From NCBI RefSeq assembly GCF_017086405.1, contig NZ_CP070973.1, forward strand, positions 1,178,001-1,242,000: a stretch of DNA of 64,000 nt, in the 5' to 3' direction. The first letter of the stretch is position 1. Every line of letters starts with the position of its first letter. Shown here piece by piece: positions 7,599 through 16,230 of this stretch. Source of the stretch: Mycobacterium gordonae (GTDB lineage Bacteria > Actinomycetota > Actinomycetes > Mycobacteriales > Mycobacteriaceae). Below the pieces are notes generated by a model. That model saw only the letters and a program-made list of their open reading frames with translations, had not been told where the DNA came from and ran no database searches. The translations under genes and the position numbers were made by a program.

Positions 7599-9178
7599 TG
7601 CCTTTCGAGACCATTCAACAGCTGTTACGTTCCCGGATGGAAGGCGACGGCGTCGCGGTGGCATACGGCGACCGGACCTGGACGTGGCGCGAGCACCTCG
7701 CGGAGGCGTCCGCGGAAGCGTCCGTTCTGCTCGGGCTGATGGCAGCTGGCCGTCCGCGTCATGTCGGTGCGCTGCTCGGCAACTCCCCGGCGATGCTGCG
7801 TTCCCTGGCGGCGGCGGCCCTGGGCGGCTACGTGTTATGCGGTGTGAACACGACCCGGCGTGGGGAAGGGCTGACGACCGACGTCCGCAGAGCCGACTGT
7901 CAAGTGCTGCTTGTCGACGCCGAGCACTGCGGCTTGCTCGACGGTCTCGACCTGGCCGGCGTGCGGATCCTCGACGTCGAGCGCGCCGGCTACCTCGACT
8001 CGGTGGCAGCCGCGAAACCGCTGGTGCCCGTGGAGGTCAGCGGTGTCGACCCGGTGGCGATCATCTTCACCTCCGGCACCAGCGGTGATCCGAAGGCGGT
8101 CCGGTTCGCGCACGCGATGGGGGTAATGTGTGGGGCCAGTTTGGTCGAGCGGTTCGAATTGTCGTGCGATGACGTGTGTTATCTCGCGATGCCGCTGTTT
8201 CACTCCAACGGCGTCGCGGCGGGGTGGGCGGTGGCGATCGCCTGCGGCGCCACCATGGTGCCGGCCAGGTTCTCGCCGTCGCGCTTCCTTGCGGACATCC
8301 GCCGCTTCGGGGTCACGTACCTGAACTACGTCGGCAAGCCGTTGGCGCTGGTTTTGGCCACGCCCGAGCACCCCGATGACGCGGACAACCCGTTGCGTGC
8401 GGCGTTCGGCAACGAGGCCACCGAACACGATCAGGAAAGGTTCGCGCGACGCTTCGGCTGCCGGGTGGTGGACAGCTTCGGCTCCAGCGAGTTCGCCGTC
8501 GTCGTGATGCGCGAGGACGGCACGCCGCCGGGATCGATCGGCAAAGGGTACCCCGGTGTCAGCGTGTACCACTCCGAAACCGTAACCGAGTGCGCAGCAG
8601 CAATTTTCGATCGGCACGGTGCGCTGGTCAACTTTGACGACGCCGTCGGCGAATTGGTGAACACCTACGGCGCCGGTGGATTCACCGGGTATTACAACGA
8701 CGCCGACGCCACCGCTGAACGGATGCGCCACGGCATGTACTGGTCCGGCGACCTGGCCTACCGGGATGCCGACGGCTGGATCTATCTGGCCGGGCGCACC
8801 CCAGACTGGATGCGGGTCGACGGGGAGAATCTGGCAGCCGGTCCCATCGAGCGGATACTGCAGCGATTGCCGGAGGTCAACCACGTCGCCGTGTACGCCG
8901 TAGCCGACGAAACCGTCGGCGACCAGGTGATGGCGGCGATGGTGCTGAACAACGGCGCGACGCTGACGCCCGGGCAGTTCGGCGACTTCCTCGCTGCTCA
9001 GGCTGACCTGTCTCTCAAGGCGTGGCCGCGGTATGTGCGGGTCACCGCGGCGCTACCGCGGACCGCGACCAACAAGATCCTCAAACGCGAACTCATCGCG
9101 CAGGGTCCGGGCACCGGCGACGGTGTGCTGTGGGAGCGTGAGCCCAGGGGCCGGCATTACCGCACGTCGCACCGGTGA
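7598..9178 (+). CDS. FadD17-like acyl-CoA synthetase
   Basis: AMP-forming acyl-CoA ligase, 526 residues. The ATP-binding loop (FTSGTSGDPKAVRF) is near residue 157, the adenylation signature YWSGDLAYRDADG near 380, and the C-terminal lysine segment ATNKILKREL near 490. The phrases MPLFHSNGVAAGWA, YVGKPLALVLATPEHPDDAD and DWMRVDGENL strongly resemble FadD17/FadD1, which lie next to fadE26-fadE27 in M. tuberculosis. Last gene of the run; it should activate the carboxylic acid that the dehydrogenases, hydratase and aldolase then process. About 80 bases separate it from the AraC gene. Confidence 0.87.
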   Translation: MPFETIQQLLRSRMEGDGVAVAYGDRTWTWREHLAEASAEASVLLGLMAAGRPRHVGALLGNSPAMLRSLAAAALGGYVLCGVNTTRRGEGLTTDVRRADCQVLLVDAEHCGLLDGLDLAGVRILDVERAGYLDSVAAAKPLVPVEVSGVDPVAIIFTSGTSGDPKAVRFAHAMGVMCGASLVERFELSCDDVCYLAMPLFHSNGVAAGWAVAIACGATMVPARFSPSRFLADIRRFGVTYLNYVGKPLALVLATPEHPDDADNPLRAAFGNEATEHDQERFARRFGCRVVDSFGSSEFAVVVMREDGTPPGSIGKGYPGVSVYHSETVTECAAAIFDRHGALVNFDDAVGELVNTYGAGGFTGYYNDADATAERMRHGMYWSGDLAYRDADGWIYLAGRTPDWMRVDGENLAAGPIERILQRLPEVNHVAVYAVADETVGDQVMAAMVLNNGATLTPGQFGDFLAAQADLSLKAWPRYVRVTAALPRTATNKILKRELIAQGPGTGDGVLWEREPRGRHYRTSHR

Positions 9179-9261
9179 TCCGGGCGGCCTGAGCCGGTCA
9201 AGGTTGATGAAGCCGGCGGTGCTGGGCAATATGGGGATGACCCGTAAAGGCGGCGGATGCG

Positions 9262-10215
9262 ATGAACTCACTCGATTTTGACAGCTGCGACCTGGGCGAG
9301 ACGGAAGACTTCCTGGTGCGCAACTACACGGCAATGCGCATCGGAGCCGAGGGCGATAACCGCCGCGCCCGCATCCAGCGGCGCTGGTCGGGCCCGGTCA
9401 CCTTCGACGAGCTCTCGTTCAGCTACGACATGAGCTACGACGCCGACCCGCTGGGCAAGATCCTGTTGTGCCGGGTGCACACGGGGCGGATCGAGGAGAA
9501 CTTCATCGGCGAACCTCAAGACGTGTTCGTTCCCGGCGACCTCACCCTGTTGTCCCCGCCCGAGCTGCCCTATTCCGGGCGGGTCTGTCAGGCCGGCTAC
9601 GACCTCACCGGGCTGCCTCCGGCGCTGTTGGACCGCGCTGCCAGCACCGCCTCCGGCGCCCGCAATGAGCCGGTGCGGCTGACGGGTCACCGGCCGGTCA
9701 CGGCCGCGGCGGGTCGGCGGCTGAGCGCCCTGATCGATTACCTGCGGGACCACGTCCTGTCCGACCCGGCCGCCAGCGCGTCGCCGTTGGTGACCGGCAC
9801 CGTCGCGGCCCACCTGGCGGCCGCCGTGCTGTCTGCCCTTCCGAGCAACGCGAGCCTCGATCCCACTCCCACCGACCGCCGCGACGCCGCCAAGCCGGTG
9901 CTGTTGCGGCGAGCCATTGCGTTCATCGAAGAGAACGCGCACAAAGACATCATGCTCAGCGATATCGCCGATCACGTGTATGTCACGCCGCGCACCCTGC
10001 AGTACATGTTCCGCAAACGCCTGGACTGCACGCCGATGGACTATCTGCGCCGGGCCCGGCTGCATCGCGCGCACCACGACTTGCTCAGCGGCACCCGCGC
10101 GTCCACCACGGTGACGCAGGTCGCCAACCGGTGGGGCTTCGCCCACGTCGGCCGGTTCGCCGCCTACTACCGCGAGATCTACACACGCTCCCCGCACGAC
10201 ACCTTGCGCCACTGA
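9262..10215 (+). CDS. AraC-family transcriptional regulator
   Basis: Regulator of 317 residues with a cupin-like N-terminal half and a C-terminal pair of helix-turn-helix motifs (HKDIMLSDIADHVYVTPRTL, then VTQVANRWGFAHVGRFAAYY). Same strand as and directly downstream of the lipid-degradation run, so the natural inference is that it controls that run. The effector is unknown; the N-terminal half resembles the group that binds aromatic or lipid-derived acids only in general layout. The 3' end overlaps the convergent ANTAR gene by 37 bases. Confidence 0.87.
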   Translation: MNSLDFDSCDLGETEDFLVRNYTAMRIGAEGDNRRARIQRRWSGPVTFDELSFSYDMSYDADPLGKILLCRVHTGRIEENFIGEPQDVFVPGDLTLLSPPELPYSGRVCQAGYDLTGLPPALLDRAASTASGARNEPVRLTGHRPVTAAAGRRLSALIDYLRDHVLSDPAASASPLVTGTVAAHLAAAVLSALPSNASLDPTPTDRRDAAKPVLLRRAIAFIEENAHKDIMLSDIADHVYVTPRTLQYMFRKRLDCTPMDYLRRARLHRAHHDLLSGTRASTTVTQVANRWGFAHVGRFAAYYREIYTRSPHDTLRH

Positions 10216-10490
10216 CGCGACGGTTCGCAGCCCGCTTCGTCGGGTTGCTCAAGTCGAATGATCTTCTCGGCGATGTGCACCAGCTTGGTGTTGGACTCTT
10301 GGGACAGTCGGCGCAGCATGGCGAAGGCCGCCGCTGCGCTGATGCCGAAGCGCTCCATGAGAATGCCTTTCGCCTGTCCGATGACGTCACGGCTGGCCAG
10401 TGCGGTGCGAACGTACAGGCGTTGCCGTTCGGTCGACAGACTCTGTTCAGGCTGTTCCATTAACCGCGAGCCGACGTCGTGGCCCCTCAC
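10179..10490 (-). CDS. Stand-alone ANTAR RNA-binding protein
   Basis: Small protein (103 residues) that is essentially one ANTAR domain: ALASRDVIGQAKGILMERFG followed by the three-helix body ending IAEKIIRLEQPDEA. ANTAR domains bind paired hexanucleotide-loop hairpins in mRNA leaders and prevent termination. I place the start at GTG 10490 because GGAGGGG lies just upstream; the next ATG in frame is at 10460. There is no receiver or sensor domain in this reading, so how it is controlled is unclear. Its 3' end overlaps the AraC gene tail to tail. Confidence 0.82.
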   Translation of the reverse strand: MRGHDVGSRLMEQPEQSLSTERQRLYVRTALASRDVIGQAKGILMERFGISAAAAFAMLRRLSQESNTKLVHIAEKIIRLEQPDEAGCEPSRQWRKVSCGERV

Positions 10491-10691
10491 GATTCCCCTC
10501 CAGCACTCGATAGCTGTCTGAGGCTGATTATCCCAGGCCGGTGATGGGGCCGAAAACCGTCGCGGACCGGCCCAACCATGCCGTAAGTAGCGTCGCGGCC
10601 ACCAGAAAATGTTGCAGCACAAGCATTTGTGAGAACAAGACCGGTGGGCGACAGGTGGCGCGATTTCGCTGAGAGGATTTCCGCTACCGGT

Positions 10692-11954
10692 TCACTTTTC
10701 GCATTCTGGCTGCCCGCTACAGCCGTTGCCATAGTCGACCGGCCAATGCTTGATGCCGGTGATGAACGGTGACCGCAGCCGCTCGGGAACCCCGGCGGAC
10801 GTCAGGTCGGGCATGGTGTCGGCGATCGCATTGAACATCAGGTCGATCGTCATGCGGGCCAGGTTGGCGCCGATGCAGTAGTGGGCTCCCGTGCCGCCGA
10901 AACCGACGTGTGGGTTCGGGCTGCGCAGGATGTCGAACGACTGGGGATCGTCGAAGACCTCTTCGTCGAAGTTGGCCGACCGGTAGAACATGACCAACCG
11001 TTGGCCTCTGCCGATGGTGACGCCGCCAATCTCGGTGTCCACCAGGGCGGTACGCTGAAACGCGGTGATCGGCGTGGCCCAGCGGATGATCTCATCGGCC
11101 GCGGTTGCGGGGCGGTGGGCTTTGAACAGCTCCCATTGGTCCGGGAAGTCGGTGAAGGCCATCATGCCCTGCGTAATTGAGTTGCGGGTCGTCTCGTTGC
11201 CCGCAATCGCGAGCGTGACCACGAACATCCCGAATTCCGCCTCGGTGAGCCGGTGGCCGTCGACGTCGGCCCGGACCAGCGTCGTGACGATGTCATCGCC
11301 CGGCTCTGCGGCTCTGCGTTCTGCCAATTGCATCGCGTACCAAATCATTTCGGCCGCCGAAGTCAGCGAATCGTGTTCGGCGAATTCCGGGTCGTCGCTG
11401 CCCACCATCTGGTTGGACCAGTCGAAGAGCTTGTCGCGATCCTCGGCCGGCACCCCGAGCAACCCGGCGATCGCCTGCAACGGCAGCTCGCAGGCCACCT
11501 GCCTGACGAAATCGCCCGAACGCTGCGCCGCGGCCCGCGCGGCGATCTGACGGGCCCGCTCGGCGAGGTCGGCCCGCAAACGTTCGACAGCGCGCGGAGT
11601 GAATCCGCGCGCCACGATCTTGCGCAGGCGACTGTGTTCGGGATCGTCCATCATGATCATCGACGTCCGGCCGAGCTCGATCTGCGCCTGCGCCGATTCT
11701 TGCGGGTAGCGCGGGACCACGGACTTCTCCGCCGAGGAGAAGATGTCGCTGCGCAAAGAGATCTCGCGAACGTCGCGGTGCTTGCTCACCACCCAGTAGC
11801 CGCCGTCGCCGAAGCCGCCCTGATCCATCGGTTGCTCGTTCCACCAGATCGGCGCCGTGGCGCGCAGTTCCGCCAGTTCTTGTTCAGGTAACCGGTGCGC
11901 GTAGATGTCCGGGTCGGTGAAGTCGAATCCCGCCGGCAGGTTGGGGGCGGCCAT
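10692..11954 (-). CDS. Cytochrome P450, CYP125-like
   Basis: P450 of 420 residues. The haem loop FGGTGAHYCIGANLARM places the cysteine at residue 360, and the I-helix is IAGNETTRNSITQGMMAF. The N-terminal NLPAGFDFTDPDIYAHRLPE and RGFTPRAVERL are very close to CYP125 (Rv3545c), the steroid C26-monooxygenase that starts cholesterol side-chain breakdown. Start ATG 11954 has AAGGAG seven bases upstream. It lies just beyond the AraC/ANTAR genes on the opposite strand to the degradative run. Whether it is the genome's only CYP125 or a paralogue cannot be decided from this window; the rest of the usual cholesterol (KstR) neighbourhood is absent. Confidence 0.87.
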   Translation of the reverse strand: MAAPNLPAGFDFTDPDIYAHRLPEQELAELRATAPIWWNEQPMDQGGFGDGGYWVVSKHRDVREISLRSDIFSSAEKSVVPRYPQESAQAQIELGRTSMIMMDDPEHSRLRKIVARGFTPRAVERLRADLAERARQIAARAAAQRSGDFVRQVACELPLQAIAGLLGVPAEDRDKLFDWSNQMVGSDDPEFAEHDSLTSAAEMIWYAMQLAERRAAEPGDDIVTTLVRADVDGHRLTEAEFGMFVVTLAIAGNETTRNSITQGMMAFTDFPDQWELFKAHRPATAADEIIRWATPITAFQRTALVDTEIGGVTIGRGQRLVMFYRSANFDEEVFDDPQSFDILRSPNPHVGFGGTGAHYCIGANLARMTIDLMFNAIADTMPDLTSAGVPERLRSPFITGIKHWPVDYGNGCSGQPECEK

Positions 11955-12082
11955 AGCGTGGCTCCTTGCAGGCTCCTCGAGGAGGGTCAACACGATGCTA
12001 TCGACGCGCTGCTGAGCGAGCGCAAGACTTTCGCAAGAAATCCGCGAACGTCAGGCAAGTGGGCCGCGGCACGCTGAGCGGC

Positions 12083-12394
12083 ATGAAGATTGCGGCGATG
12101 GTTATTGCGGTGCTGGCAGCCGGCGCGTTGGCGACAGCGAGTCCCGCCCACGCGGATGCGATGGGCGATGTACAGGAGCTGCAGCGGCAGACCTCTGAAT
12201 TGCATGCCGGTTGGGACAGTTTGAGCATGGACCAGCGAAGCCAGCAGCTGGCGCGACTGCAGCGGCAGGCGACGATCGTGCAGCGCGAGGTGGACGATCT
12301 GCCTCCGGAGCAACGGCCCGAGGTGCAGGCCAGGCTGACTCAGGTGACCTTCGAGCTGACCGACATCCTGCATAAGGTGTGGCCAACGCCTTGA
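12083..12394 (+). CDS. Small secreted helical protein, unknown function
   Basis: Protein of 103 residues with a clear Sec signal peptide (MKIAAMVIAVLAAGALATAS, cleavage expected after the AHA at about residue 25). The mature part is about 78 residues, rich in Gln, Arg, Glu and Leu, and should be almost all helical, perhaps coiled-coil (ELQRQTSELHAGWDSLSMDQ). No known domain recognised. It stands alone between two minus-strand genes; a three-base gap separates its stop from the stop of the FUSC gene. Confidence 0.65.
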   Translation: MKIAAMVIAVLAAGALATASPAHADAMGDVQELQRQTSELHAGWDSLSMDQRSQQLARLQRQATIVQREVDDLPPEQRPEVQARLTQVTFELTDILHKVWPTP

Positions 12395-12396
12395 GG

Positions 12397-14673
12397 TCAG
12401 TCCTGTTGTGGCGGTGACATTTTGAGGCCGGCCCCGGCATCGAGATGGGTTGCCGCGGCAACGATGGCGCGGTCGATCTGACGCAACGGATGAAGTACCG
12501 AGGGGTGCCGTTGCGGATCAGGCCCGGACGCCGCCGGGTTGAACGTGCTGTCGTGCTGCCGCGCCAGCGTCTCGGCGGCGTCCAGGGCGTCGGCCGCCGA
12601 GATGACGGGGTCGGCCTGCGCACCGTCGAGCGTCGCGACCAACGAATCGATATTGCGCTGAATCTGGTTCGCCGCAGCCGTCACCGCGGCGGCCAGTTCC
12701 TGCGGGCAGTCCGGGTTGCGGTACTGCCCGCTGCGCCGCGCCAGCATCCGGGCGTAGCGATCGCAGGCTCGGAACAATCTCAGCCTGCGCTGGACGCTGC
12801 GCCGGCCCGCCAACCCCGCGACGCCCGCCAACAACGGTTTGGCGGTGGCTCGGACCTGGTGCAGCTTGCGGTCGAGTTGGCGAGCCTGCTCGGTCGGGCC
12901 CGCCGTCGAGTCGTGGTCGAACATGGTCGCGATCGAGCTCCCGATCAGAGTAGACAGCTCGGCCAGGAAGTCGCGGGTGTCGTTGCGCAGGACGGTGCCG
13001 ATATTGGTGGGCAACACCAGGATTGCGACGGCGACACCGATCACCGCGCCGATCGCGGTCTCTTCGATCCGCACCAGCAGCACGTCGAAACTGAACTGGC
13101 CGAGCAGCCCGTACAGCAGCGCCAGCATCGTGGTGATCCAGAAGGCCATCAGGCTCTGGGTCAGCTGCATGAAATAGAAGGCACAGAACAGACAGGCGAA
13201 AATCATCACCAGCGAGGCGGTGCGGTCACCGGCAACCAGCGTGGCGACCAGGATTCCGCACGGCACACCGAGCACGGTGCCCAGCAGTCGCTGCCAGCCC
13301 TTGGTCAGGGTATCCCCCCAGGTGTTCGTCCCGGCGAACACCACGAAGGCGGCGATCACCGCCCAGTACCAGCGCGCTGGTGACACCAGGTCGCCGGTGA
13401 CGATCGCCAGCGACGCCGCGACCGAGGCCTGGATGGCTTGCCTGGTCGTCGGGAGCAGGCCACCCCGGGAGCCGTCAGAATCGGGGTCGGAATCGGTGTC
13501 AGAGTCGGAATCGGTGTCGGAGTCGGAATCGGCGTCGGTGTCGGCGTCGGCGTCGGGTTCCTGGGCGGTGGCGCCGTCGGCAACGGCATGCTTGATCTGT
13601 TCACGTACTTCCGACGTCGCGGTCGCGGCGGCGACGATCGCCAGGGCGAGGCGGCGAACCGCGGCCTGCGGCGGTTCCCCGGATGCCGCGGGTTGGCGGT
13701 CCAGGATGGCCTGCGCTTGGTCCGCCGCACGACGCAGCCCTCCCCGATCGGGAACCCCGATGGCCCAGACGAGCTGGTTCAGCGCGGTCGCCAGCTCTGC
13801 CCGCGTTATGGCGTCGACCTGCCATTGTTCCGATGCGGCGCGGATCCCGGCGATGGCAACCCATTCGACAGCGAGTTCGGCGTCATAGAGCCACGGCGCC
13901 AATTGATCGCCGCCGCGGCCGAGCCATAGTGCGGCGGGGTTGGCCTTGTCCTCGATCTGGTCCTGCACCATCAGTGCCGTCTCGTTGAGTCGGGCGATGC
14001 GCACTCGCAGGCGTCGCCGGCGCCGCTCGTCGAGACGGCCGCTGCGCACGACATCGGCGGTGGTGTCGACGACGATCGCCATCCGCGCCCGCAGAGAGCG
14101 AATCGTGGCTTGCAGCACGCGTTCCGGACGATCGGGCAATAGGTAGGCGGTCATCAGAAAGGTGCACAAGGTGCCCACCAGCACGGCGAGGACCATCCAC
14201 GGCAACTCGTGCACACCGGCGTGTAGGAAGAGGTTGAAGAAGTACGCCATGAACGCGACCATGCCGAGAGCACGCCCGCGGGGGCCGAAGCGGCGGATGT
14301 AGACCGCGACGAACACGACCACCACGAACACGATGTCGCTGGCCAACGGGTATGGCGAGAGGAATGCGGCCGCGGTGATGGACAGCGTTGCCGGCACCGG
14401 CAACAGCGCCATCGTGATCCGTTGTTGGCGGGGGTCGGGCTCGTTGACCGATCGCGCGGCGATCATCGTGATGACGGCGCCCAACAGGGCGACGGTCAAC
14501 GGTTGGTGGACCGCGCTGGTCAGCGCGTACATCGCCAATAGGGAGCAGGCCAACGCAATTGTGCTGCGGATGGCCAGCCGCAGCCGCAACAGGCCCGGGT
14601 CTGATCCGACGGTCCAGGTGCGTGCGCGTTGATAGCGCTCGGTGATCGATCCGTTGAGGATGGCGGTCTTCAT
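12397..14673 (-). CDS. FUSC-family aromatic-acid-exporter-like membrane protein
   Basis: Integral membrane protein of 758 residues with two FUSC-type transmembrane blocks. The first starts near residue 30 (IRSTIALACSLLAMYALTSA); the second is in the C-terminal half (YWAVIAAFVVFAGTNTWGD, then several hydrophobic helices ending AVAILVLPTN). A roughly 30-residue Asp/Ser/Thr repeat lies between them on the soluble side. The family includes AaeB and YccS-like exporters; substrate unknown. ATG 14673 overlaps the stop of the upstream hydrolase gene (ATGA), so the two are co-translated. Confidence 0.82.
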   Translation of the reverse strand: MKTAILNGSITERYQRARTWTVGSDPGLLRLRLAIRSTIALACSLLAMYALTSAVHQPLTVALLGAVITMIAARSVNEPDPRQQRITMALLPVPATLSITAAAFLSPYPLASDIVFVVVVFVAVYIRRFGPRGRALGMVAFMAYFFNLFLHAGVHELPWMVLAVLVGTLCTFLMTAYLLPDRPERVLQATIRSLRARMAIVVDTTADVVRSGRLDERRRRRLRVRIARLNETALMVQDQIEDKANPAALWLGRGGDQLAPWLYDAELAVEWVAIAGIRAASEQWQVDAITRAELATALNQLVWAIGVPDRGGLRRAADQAQAILDRQPAASGEPPQAAVRRLALAIVAAATATSEVREQIKHAVADGATAQEPDADADTDADSDSDTDSDSDTDSDPDSDGSRGGLLPTTRQAIQASVAASLAIVTGDLVSPARWYWAVIAAFVVFAGTNTWGDTLTKGWQRLLGTVLGVPCGILVATLVAGDRTASLVMIFACLFCAFYFMQLTQSLMAFWITTMLALLYGLLGQFSFDVLLVRIEETAIGAVIGVAVAILVLPTNIGTVLRNDTRDFLAELSTLIGSSIATMFDHDSTAGPTEQARQLDRKLHQVRATAKPLLAGVAGLAGRRSVQRRLRLFRACDRYARMLARRSGQYRNPDCPQELAAAVTAAANQIQRNIDSLVATLDGAQADPVISAADALDAAETLARQHDSTFNPAASGPDPQRHPSVLHPLRQIDRAIVAAATHLDAGAGLKMSPPQQD
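13475..13560. repeat. Hexamer-like tandem repeat coding an Asp/Ser linker
   Basis: On the plus strand the units GGAATC, GGTGTC, GGAGTC and GGCGTC alternate for about 86 bases. Read in the FUSC gene (minus strand) they code alternating aspartate with serine, threonine or alanine. It sits between the two transmembrane blocks of that protein. Such repeats change length by slippage in whole codons, so linker length may vary between strains. Confidence 0.75.
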
Positions 14674-16220
14674 CCCTGCGGCAGGGTGAATGTCGGAACG
14701 GTGGTATGCCCGATGCAGGACTGGTCGACATCGGTGTGTGGATTGTCGACGAATGCCGTCATGATCTGTTGCGCGCAGGCCGACGTGGGAATCACGCCGT
14801 GGCCCACGCCCGGGAAACGCAGCGCGACCGAGTTGGTAAGACCGGGCGTCACCTCCTTCACCCACTGCGGCGCGGTGCTGGAGTCGAACGAGCCCGACAG
14901 GATCAGCGTCGGAACCTTGCTCAGCACCGGGAGCGTATCGGCCGTATCCGACCGGCCCAAACCCCAGGCCTGGCACTCGCGGAAGATCCAGCTGCCCGTC
15001 GGGGTGATGCGCAGCACCGAGTCAGGCAAACCGGGCATCGCCTGCCGTGCCTGGGCCAGGGCCTGATCCGGGTTGGTCCACGCGGCCATCTCCTGGCAGT
15101 ACGTGCCCAACGCCAATCCGGCACCCAGCAGGCCGCGCTCTGGTCCGGACGGCGCGCCGGCGGCTATCCCGGCACCGGCCAGGGCCCCGTCCCCGCGGGA
15201 GAGGTTGTAGATCATCCGGGGGATGTCGACGACCTTGGCCGGATCGGCGCTCCAATCGAGCACCAACGGGACCAGTTTGAACCCGTCGATGGTCACGCGT
15301 GTCGGCGCACCGCCCGGGGTCGACGTGGTGACTTCGATCGGGTTCTGGCTCAACCTGTTCACGGTGTCGAGGAAGACCGTGGGCAGATTCGGGTACGCAG
15401 TCGCGCAGGCCGGTTGGTTGGCGCACGCCACGAAGATTGCGGCCAGGCCGCTGGCCGGGGCGTCCCACCAGTGGTCGACGATATTCACGTGCGGCGCCAC
15501 CACCGAATCCAGGACCATCGATCGGATGCCCTTGGGGTGGTCGCGCAGGAGTTGCTGGGCCAGATCGGTGCCGTAGGAGACGCCGTAAACGTTCCACTGG
15601 TCGATGCCGAGTTGCTCCCGTAGATCCGCGAGGTCGGCGGCGTTCTCCCGGGTGTCGTAGGCCGCGAAATCGGTACCGGACGTCGACAGCCGGTTGCGGC
15701 AGGCGGTGACGGCAGCGGCGTCGAGATCCGCGGTGCTGGACTCCTGGAACACCATTTGCACTGCGCGGGTTGCGAAGTCGTCCATTTCCGGACAACTCAG
15801 GTGTGGGTCGCTGTGCACGGTGCCGCGCTGATTGACGAAGATGACGTCGCGGTCGGCGTTCATCCCGGCGGCCACCACTGCCGGCGCGTTCAGCGTCCCG
15901 GCGCCGCCGGGGCCGCCGGCCAGGAACACGATGGGGTCGGGCTTGGGCGTGTTGCCGGCGGCCTTCACCCGCGCGACGAGAACCCGGATCGTGCGGCTTT
16001 TGGGGTCGTCACGGTTCTCCGGCACGGTGAGGTAGCCGCAGGTGTAGTTCGATCCCAGGTCTGCTTGCGGGACTCCCGGGAAGTTCGGTTGCGGGCAGGC
16101 TGCGCCCGCATACGAGATCCGGCTCGTCGATCCGTGGGAACATCCGACGATGCCCGCGATCAGCACGACGCACAGCAGGTGGACCAGCTCCCGGCGCCCG
16201 GGAAACGGTGGTAAGGGCAA
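14670..16220 (-). CDS. Secreted lipoprotein alpha/beta-hydrolase, TAP-like peptidase
   Basis: Alpha/beta-hydrolase of 516 residues exported as a lipoprotein: hydrophobic N-terminus with a lipobox ending in LIAGIVGC near residue 27. The catalytic serine is in GVSYG, the acid in SGSFDSSTAPQ, and the histidine in FPGVGHGVIP. The PIVFLAGGPGGAG oxyanion segment and C-terminal TAP-like part match the mycobacterial tripeptidyl-aminopeptidase/CaeA-Hip1-type group. Expected to cleave peptides or ester substrates at the cell envelope. Co-translated with the FUSC gene through an ATGA overlap. The exact substrate is not visible. Confidence 0.82.
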   Translation of the reverse strand: MPLPPFPGRRELVHLLCVVLIAGIVGCSHGSTSRISYAGAACPQPNFPGVPQADLGSNYTCGYLTVPENRDDPKSRTIRVLVARVKAAGNTPKPDPIVFLAGGPGGAGTLNAPAVVAAGMNADRDVIFVNQRGTVHSDPHLSCPEMDDFATRAVQMVFQESSTADLDAAAVTACRNRLSTSGTDFAAYDTRENAADLADLREQLGIDQWNVYGVSYGTDLAQQLLRDHPKGIRSMVLDSVVAPHVNIVDHWWDAPASGLAAIFVACANQPACATAYPNLPTVFLDTVNRLSQNPIEVTTSTPGGAPTRVTIDGFKLVPLVLDWSADPAKVVDIPRMIYNLSRGDGALAGAGIAAGAPSGPERGLLGAGLALGTYCQEMAAWTNPDQALAQARQAMPGLPDSVLRITPTGSWIFRECQAWGLGRSDTADTLPVLSKVPTLILSGSFDSSTAPQWVKEVTPGLTNSVALRFPGVGHGVIPTSACAQQIMTAFVDNPHTDVDQSCIGHTTVPTFTLPQG

Positions 16221-16230
16221 AGGAGGCTGC

